Source: Arthrobacter sp. B2a2-09
Lineage (GTDB): Bacteria > Actinomycetota > Actinomycetes > Actinomycetales > Micrococcaceae
Length of the DNA stretch: 64,000 bases
Assembly (NCBI RefSeq): GCF_027587375.1
Contig: NZ_JAMXIC010000017.1
Coordinates: 54,987-118,986, forward strand
Reading direction: 5' to 3'
Shown: positions 59,395 through 64,000 of the stretch, piece after piece
How the letters are laid out: every line of letters begins with the position of its first letter
Position numbering within the stretch: position 1 is the stretch's first letter
Notes under the pieces: generated by a model
Databases searched by the model: none
The model's input: only the letters and a program-made list of their open reading frames with translations
What the model was told of the DNA's origin: nothing
Program-made: the position numbers and the translations under genes

Positions 59395-60060
59395 CTATTT
59401 CGGCATCAGGACGGTGTCAACCAGGTACACCGTGGCGTTGGCGGTGTGGACGCCACCGCAGATCACGGCGGAGCCTCCGTCAACCTTGAGTGCGTCCTTG
59501 GTTCCCGTGACGGTCACCGAGTCGCCCTCAACCGTCTTGTGGGTGCCCACGATCTGGTCCGGGGTCAGCTGGCCGGGGATGACGTGGTAGGTGAGGATCT
59601 TGCTCAGGAGCGCGTCGTTGGTCTTGAGGCTGTCGATGGTGGCAGCGGGGATCTTGGCGAACGCGCTGTCCACAGGTGCGAAGACAGTGAACTGGCTGCT
59701 GTTAAGCGTGTCCACCAGGTTCACCTTGGGGTTCAGCTTGCCGGACACAGCGGCCGTGAGGGTCTTGAGCAACGGGTTGTTGGAGGCGGCCACGGCTACG
59801 GGATCGAGAGCCATGCCGGCAACGGAACCTGCACCGCTGGGGACCTGGGAGGCGTAAGCTGCACAGCCCGGGCCAACCAGGTCTTTGCTCGGGTCCATCG
59901 CGGCGCTTGCCGAAGCCGAAGGGGTCGCCGCCATGGTGGTGGCGGGAGCGGGAGACGAGGACTGAGCCGTGGAGGCGGATCCGCCACAAGCAGTGAGGCC
60001 CAGCAGGGCGGAAGCGGCGAGGCCGGCGATCGCAAAAGACGTGCGCTTTGTAGAAAGCAT
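59395..60060 (-). CDS. Fasciclin-domain lipoprotein
   Basis: A 221-aa surface protein. The signal peptide ends in lipobox LTAC, and a Ser/Ala/Pro tether leads to a Fas1 domain (~residues 85-221) with NLVDTLNSSQFTVFAPVDSAFAKIPA and LLSKILTYHVIPGQLTPDQIVG, ending VYLVDTVLMPK. It is similar to the mycobacterial MPT70/MPT83 type. Fas1 domains mediate adhesion or protein contacts; the partner is unknown. Confidence 0.92.
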   Translation of the reverse strand: MLSTKRTSFAIAGLAASALLGLTACGGSASTAQSSSPAPATTMAATPSASASAAMDPSKDLVGPGCAAYASQVPSGAGSVAGMALDPVAVAASNNPLLKTLTAAVSGKLNPKVNLVDTLNSSQFTVFAPVDSAFAKIPAATIDSLKTNDALLSKILTYHVIPGQLTPDQIVGTHKTVEGDSVTVTGTKDALKVDGGSAVICGGVHTANATVYLVDTVLMPK

Positions 60061-60209
60061 GACATTTCTCCTTCAAACGGACTGACATTCGGTGCCGGTT
60101 GATTCCGGCGTGAAAGCACTTCACCTTTGCGGGCTAAGTCCTTATGCCAGCTATTCGGAGGTATGGGTCGGGTGGATGGGTGAGTTTCAAAACTAAATTT
60201 GGATGCCCC

Positions 60210-60986
60210 TCAAGCGGAGCTCATGCGGTGGGCTTCTTCCATGAGCAACTTGCCGAGGAATTCCTGGCGTTCAGGGCGGAATCGCGGTTCGATGCCTGTG
60301 AGGGACAAAGCGCCGATCGGCCTGCCCAGTTGGTCGAAAACGGCGGCCGCCATCCCCCAACTGCCCTCGAGGACCAGGCCGGGATTCACCGAGTACCCGG
60401 CCATTCGGGTCTGCTCAAGGTTCCGGCGCACCAAACTCTCGGTGTGGCCAGTGGCGAAGTCCTCCGCATGCCGTTCCCAGCCGGACAGGATCGTTTCCTG
60501 TTCCTCATTCGACAGGAATGCCATGATCGCCGTGCCGGCCGACGCCACGCCGAGCGGGAACCTGACGCCCTCGTGCAAGACGAAGGAGCGCACGGGGAAG
60601 CTGCCTTCCTCTCGGAGCACACACACGGTTTCGTGGCCACGACGGATGGAATAGAAGGCGCTTTCCCCGCTCTCCTCGGCCAGGCGGCGCAGGCTGGGCC
60701 GGGCCAGGTCCTCAAACGGGAACCGAGCCGCCGCCACTGACCCCAGCAGAAAGATCTCCGGCCCCAGGATCCAGTTGCCGGTCCGCTGCTCGTGGTCCAG
60801 CAGGCCTTCGGCGGCGAGGGACGCGAGCAAGCGGTGCACCGTCGGGCGCGTCAACCCCGACTCGCGGACCAAGCCAGAGATGGACATGCCCTCCGGTTTG
60901 CGTCCCACGAGCCGGAGGAGCGCGGCGACCCTACTCACCACTTGGGCACCCTGGACCGGCTTGATGTGCGGCTGCTGAGTCGGCAA
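60210..60986 (-). CDS. IclR-family transcriptional regulator
   Basis: A 258-aa regulator. The N-terminal HTH covers VSRVAALLRLVGRKPEGMSISGLVRESGLTRPTVHRLLASLAAEGLL. The effector domain includes SGESAFYSIRRGHETVCVLREEGSFPVRSF and GYSVNPGLVLEGSWGMAAAVFDQLGRPIGALSLTGIEPRF. It diverges from the CoA-transferase/thiolase operon and probably controls it via the TCCACA-type sites in the interval. Several aromatic and keto-acid pathway regulators of this family behave this way. Confidence 0.93.
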   Translation of the reverse strand: MPTQQPHIKPVQGAQVVSRVAALLRLVGRKPEGMSISGLVRESGLTRPTVHRLLASLAAEGLLDHEQRTGNWILGPEIFLLGSVAAARFPFEDLARPSLRRLAEESGESAFYSIRRGHETVCVLREEGSFPVRSFVLHEGVRFPLGVASAGTAIMAFLSNEEQETILSGWERHAEDFATGHTESLVRRNLEQTRMAGYSVNPGLVLEGSWGMAAAVFDQLGRPIGALSLTGIEPRFRPERQEFLGKLLMEEAHRMSSA

Positions 60987-61010
60987 ACTCTACCCCTCTC
61001 CAAAATTTCC

Positions 61011-61053
61011 TCCACAATGTGGACACTTTAAAGACTACCGTCCACACTGTGCG
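61011..61053. promoter_or_regulatory. Two TCCACA-n-TGTGGA-type operator sites (IclR)
   Basis: TCCACAATGTGGA (61011-61023) is a perfect 6-bp inverted repeat with a 1-base centre. TCCACACTGTGCG (61041-61053) is a weaker copy 30 bases further, about three helical turns. Both lie just upstream of the IclR gene. Confidence 0.75.
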
Positions 61054-61155
61054 AATTAAGCCCTAACGGCCCTGTCACGCCGTTGACCCTTCAGAGCGAA
61101 CCGCCATAAGCTCCATGCCCAGACGACCTTCCCAGACAACTAGCTCAGACCCGTG

Positions 61156-61168
61156 TCCACAAAGTGGA
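61156..61168 (+). promoter_or_regulatory. Third TCCAC-type operator site near the CoA-transferase start
   Basis: TCCACAAAGTGGA lies 40 bases before the CoA-transferase ATG, with one central mismatch relative to the sites at 61011. Together they suggest joint autoregulation and operon control. Confidence 0.65.
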
Positions 61169-61208
61169 TATCCGCTGAGTGACCCTACTCAATGATGAGG
61201 ACAATGCC

Positions 61209-61949
61209 ATGGCCAAAATCCAGCCCAGCGCAGCCGCTGCACTGCAGGACGTCCTGCGCGACGGCCAGACCCTCGCCGTCGGCGGTTTCGGGCTCAGCGG
61301 CATCCCCGCGGACCTGATAGACGCCGTCCGCGATTCGGGCGTCAAGGACCTGACAGTGGTCTCCAACAACATGGGCATTGACGGCAAGGGGCTTGGCGTA
61401 CTCATCGAAGCCGGCCAGGTCCGCAAGGTCATCGCCTCGTACGTGGGCGAGAACAAGCTCTTCGCCGAGCAGTACCTCTCCGGCCGGCTCGAGGTCGAAT
61501 TCGCTCCCCAGGGCACCTTGGCCGAACGCCTCCGCGCCGGTGGTGCCGGCATCCCCGCCTTCTATACCCGGACCGGCGTCGGGACCTTGGTTGCCGAGGG
61601 CAAGCCGCTCGAAGAGTTCGACGGCGTCACGTACGTCCGCGAGCGCGGGATTGTCGCCGACGTCGCGCTGGTCCACGCGCATACCGCGGACACGGACGGC
61701 AACCTGATCTACCGCTACACGGCCCGGAACTTCAACCCCGTGGTGGCGACGGCGGGAATCGTGACCATCGCGGAGGCCGAAGTGATCGTGCAGCCCGGCG
61801 AATTGGATCCGAACCACATCGTGACACCCGGCGTCTACGTCCAGCGACTGGTCCAGGCGAGCAACCGGGCCAAGGACATTGAGCAGCGCACGGTGCGCCC
61901 GCGGCTTTCTAGTACAGCCCGGCCCCGCCCTGAAGCCCTGGCCGTTTAA
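61209..61949 (+). CDS. 3-oxoacid CoA-transferase subunit A
   Basis: ATG 61209 has GAGG eight bases upstream; product 246 aa. The subunit A pattern is VGGFGLSGIPADLIDAVRDSG and VVSNNMGIDGKGLG, with RFP-like EFAPQGTLAERLRAGGAGIPAFYTRTGVGT. It transfers CoA between succinyl-CoA and a 3-oxoacid (3-oxoadipate or acetoacetate). The two choices cannot be separated from sequence. Subunit B follows after 25 bases. Confidence 0.93.
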   Translation: MAKIQPSAAAALQDVLRDGQTLAVGGFGLSGIPADLIDAVRDSGVKDLTVVSNNMGIDGKGLGVLIEAGQVRKVIASYVGENKLFAEQYLSGRLEVEFAPQGTLAERLRAGGAGIPAFYTRTGVGTLVAEGKPLEEFDGVTYVRERGIVADVALVHAHTADTDGNLIYRYTARNFNPVVATAGIVTIAEAEVIVQPGELDPNHIVTPGVYVQRLVQASNRAKDIEQRTVRPRLSSTARPRPEALAV

Positions 61950-61974
61950 GCACCCCCAGCGAAGGAGAACCACC

Positions 61975-62664
61975 ATGGCATGGACCCGCGACGAAATGGC
62001 CGCCATTGCGGCCCAGGAACTCAACGACGGCGACTACGTCAACCTCGGCATCGGCATTCCCACCCTCGTTGCCAACAACTTGCCCGAAGGCGTGCGGGTT
62101 GTCCTGCAAAGTGAAAACGGACTGCTCGGCATGGGACCTTTCCCCTATGAAGGCGAGGAAGACGCCGACCTCATCAACGCCGGCAAGCAGACCGTCACGG
62201 TCCTGCCCGGCGGCAGCATCTTCGACTCCGCGACGTCTTTCGGGATGATCCGCGGCGGACACGTCAAGGTTGCCATCCTCGGCGCCATGCAGGTTTCCGG
62301 CAACGGCGACCTCGCCAATTGGACGATTCCGGGAAAGATGGTCAAGGGCATGGGCGGCGCCATGGACCTGGTCGCAGGGACGCCACGCGTCGTGGTCCTC
62401 ACAGAGCACAACGCCAAGGACGGGAGCGCCAAGATCGTCCGGGAATGCACCCTGCCGTTGACGGGCCTGGGGGTGGTGGACCGCATCGTCAGTGACCTCG
62501 CAGTGTTCGACATCTTGCCATCCGCGAACGACGACGGCCGGCGGCAGCTCACGCTGACCCGCCTCGCCCCCGGGGTCACCGTGGAGGAGCTCCGCGGAAA
62601 GACCGAGGCAGCATTCGACGTCGCATTGGAAACTACCCCTGCTTTGGAAGGAACACGGGCATGA
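61975..62664 (+). CDS. 3-oxoacid CoA-transferase subunit B
   Basis: ATG 61975 has AAGGAG upstream; 229 aa. The catalytic glutamate lies in LQSENGLLGMGP. GGSIFDSATSFGMIRGGHVKVAILGAMQVSGNGDLANWTIPGKMVKGMGGAMDLV is typical of this subunit. It forms a heterodimer or tetramer with the upstream subunit A and overlaps the thiolase start by ATGA. Confidence 0.95.
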   Translation: MAWTRDEMAAIAAQELNDGDYVNLGIGIPTLVANNLPEGVRVVLQSENGLLGMGPFPYEGEEDADLINAGKQTVTVLPGGSIFDSATSFGMIRGGHVKVAILGAMQVSGNGDLANWTIPGKMVKGMGGAMDLVAGTPRVVVLTEHNAKDGSAKIVRECTLPLTGLGVVDRIVSDLAVFDILPSANDDGRRQLTLTRLAPGVTVEELRGKTEAAFDVALETTPALEGTRA

Positions 62665-63878
62665 GCCTGAAAGACCAGTTCGGCAAAGATGTCCTCCTCA
62701 CCGGTTGGGGACACAGCAAATTCGGCAAACTGACGGACGAGACGCTGGAGTCACTGATCGTCCAGGTGTCCACGGAGGCCATCCAGAACTCCGGCCTCGA
62801 GCCGCAGGACATTGACGAGATCTACCTCGGCCAGTTCAACTCAGGCATGCAGCCCCTGGGTTTCACGTCCTCCTTGGCCCTGCAGCTGTCCGAGGATCTT
62901 GCCAATGTGCCCGCAACGAGAACCGAAAACGCCTGCGCTTCCGGTTCCGCAGCATTCCAGCAGGGCGTAAAGGCTGTCTTGGCCGGCACTGCCCGCAACG
63001 TCCTGGTGATCGGCGCCGAAAAGATGACGGACGCGGGAGCCGACGTCGTAGGAGCAGCGCTCCTTGGGGCCTCCTACGAGATGGCGGGCAAGCCGTCCAC
63101 CACCGGCTTCACCGGGCTGTTCGCCGAGGTAGCGAAGCACTACGAAAAGCGCTACGGAACTGGCATGGAGGGCCCTGGCTTTGCCGGAGGCCTAAGCGAC
63201 ATCCTCGGTTCCATCGCCGCCAAGAACCACCACAACGGCATGGACAACCCCTACGCGCAGATGCACCGGGACCTCGGCGAGGAGTTCTGCCGGACGGTTT
63301 CCGAGAAGAATCCCATGGTTGCCGAGCCGCTGCGGCGCACCGACTGCTCCCCCGTATCCGACGGCGCCGCCGCCGTCGTGCTCTCCCTCGGCCCGGCGTC
63401 GGGCGCTGCTACCGAACCCGTACGGCTGGCCGGCTTCGGGCACGCGAACGATTTCTTCCCGGCAGAGCGCCGCGACCCCACGGAGTTCGCCGCCACGCGG
63501 GTCTCCTGGGAGCGCGCGCTGGCGATGGCCGGCGTCGGGATCGAAGGACTGGACTTCGCCGAAGTGCACGATTGCTTCACGATCGCCGAACTGATCATGT
63601 ATGAGGCCATGGGACTGACGCCGCGCGGCGAAGGCTCACGGGCAGTGCAGGAAGGCTGGGTCTACAAAGACGGCAAGCTGCCCATTAACGTGTCCGGCGG
63701 ACTCAAGGCCAAGGGCCACCCCGTGGGCGCAACGGGTGTGTCGCAGCACGTCATCGCGGCGATGCAGCTCACCGGCACCGCAGGCGCCATGCAACTGCCC
63801 AACGCCCGCCGCGGAGCCGTACAGAACATGGGCGGCGTAGGCATCGCGAATTACGTGAGTGTCCTGGAAGCAGTCTAG
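62661..63878 (+). CDS. Thiolase (SCPx-type acetyl-CoA acetyltransferase)
   Basis: A 405-aa thiolase. The nucleophile is Cys92 in ENACASGSAAFQ; later EVHDCFTIAELIMYEAMGL and NVSGGLKAKGHPVGATGVSQ carry the histidines. The HDCF motif and general length match the SCP2/SCPx-type thiolase group, not the classical PcaF/FadA type. It probably cleaves the 3-oxoacyl-CoA made by the CoA-transferase, giving acetyl-CoA plus a shorter acyl-CoA. It overlaps subunit B by ATGA. Confidence 0.92.
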   Translation: MSLKDQFGKDVLLTGWGHSKFGKLTDETLESLIVQVSTEAIQNSGLEPQDIDEIYLGQFNSGMQPLGFTSSLALQLSEDLANVPATRTENACASGSAAFQQGVKAVLAGTARNVLVIGAEKMTDAGADVVGAALLGASYEMAGKPSTTGFTGLFAEVAKHYEKRYGTGMEGPGFAGGLSDILGSIAAKNHHNGMDNPYAQMHRDLGEEFCRTVSEKNPMVAEPLRRTDCSPVSDGAAAVVLSLGPASGAATEPVRLAGFGHANDFFPAERRDPTEFAATRVSWERALAMAGVGIEGLDFAEVHDCFTIAELIMYEAMGLTPRGEGSRAVQEGWVYKDGKLPINVSGGLKAKGHPVGATGVSQHVIAAMQLTGTAGAMQLPNARRGAVQNMGGVGIANYVSVLEAV

Positions 63879-63930
63879 CCTCGGTATTTCACAGGGCGGC
63901 CAACCCAACTAATACGAAAGTACGGGTGGG

Positions 63931-64000
63931 TCAGGCTGCGGTGACGGGTGTGATGGTGACGTTGTAGCCGAGGCTGGTGAGTTGTTTTATGGCGTTGTTC
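63931..64000 (-). CDS. Probable transposase, C-terminal end (runs off the window)
   Basis: Only 22 codons plus stop are visible. The last residues LTSLGYNVTITPVTAA resemble the LG-x-VT-x-P tails common on actinobacterial IS transposases. There is nothing else in this position. The adjoining sequence at 63905 (CCCAACTAA) matches one end of the palindromes at 29607 and 32650. The family is not determinable from so few residues. Confidence 0.4.
   Translation of the reverse strand, partial: NNAIKQLTSLGYNVTITPVTAA

Noticed and set aside
61209..63878. Naming the unit pcaI-pcaJ-pcaF
   Set aside because: The thiolase has an HDCF motif of the SCPx type, and no other protocatechuate genes are in view, so the substrate remains open.

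Overview
The window is high-GC chromosomal DNA with the gene content and small conserved families (DUF3151, DUF1206, DUF503, PurS/PurQ/PurL split) of an actinobacterium. Protein similarity that I recognise by eye points to the Micrococcaceae, most likely Arthrobacter, Paenarthrobacter or Pseudarthrobacter. No rRNA, tRNA or CRISPR array was recognised. The genus call is inference from family resemblance, not from a database search.

Layout. 1-7.1 kb holds housekeeping genes: the 3' part of dnaX, recR, an ABC-2 exporter pair and lysC. 7.1-13.7 kb is the most unusual stretch: two paralogous tiny proteins, an OhrR/MarR-type regulator with a multi-half-site operator, then a tightly overlapping three-gene unit in which two Streptomyces-subtilisin-inhibitor-like (SSI-like) proteins flank an uncharacterised protein. 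A 32-bp tandem array follows, and then a large secreted subtilase on the opposite strand. 14-19.6 kb carries a DUF1540 protein, purS-purQ-purL, DUF503 and a DUF1206 membrane protein. 19.7-23 kb is an ngcEFG-like GlcNAc/chitobiose ABC importer. 23-27.9 kb has small conserved genes, a lipoprotein polysaccharide deacetylase and an ECF-like sigma/putative anti-sigma pair. 28-39.5 kb is mostly housekeeping: purA, a secreted phospholipase C-type phosphoesterase, a uracil-DNA-glycosylase-like protein, fba, a SpoU methyltransferase, a HAD and a tyrosine phosphatase, a Tat-exported hydrolase and pyrE.

39.5-47 kb is one compact sugar or polyol catabolic operon: an ABC importer, a Gfo/Idh/MocA dehydrogenase and two TIM-barrel isomerases/epimerases. 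It diverges from its own LacI regulator across a clear LacI operator. 47-50.6 kb has nadE, an acyl-CoA synthetase and a MarR regulator. 50.6-53.4 kb is a repeat-rich, decayed zone with a rhodanese and an IS110-family element whose non-coding arm probably encodes a bridge RNA. 53.4-57.7 kb is a valine-degradation operon (mmsA, 3-hydroxyisobutyryl-CoA hydrolase, mmsB, enoyl-CoA hydratase). 57.9-60.1 kb has a photolyase and a fasciclin lipoprotein. 61-63.9 kb is an IclR-controlled CoA-transferase/thiolase unit, and the window ends inside a probable second transposase.

The intergenic spaces are rich in long palindromes and short repeats of several families. Some supply stop codons or sit exactly at gene ends, and both insertion elements abut half-copies of such palindromes.
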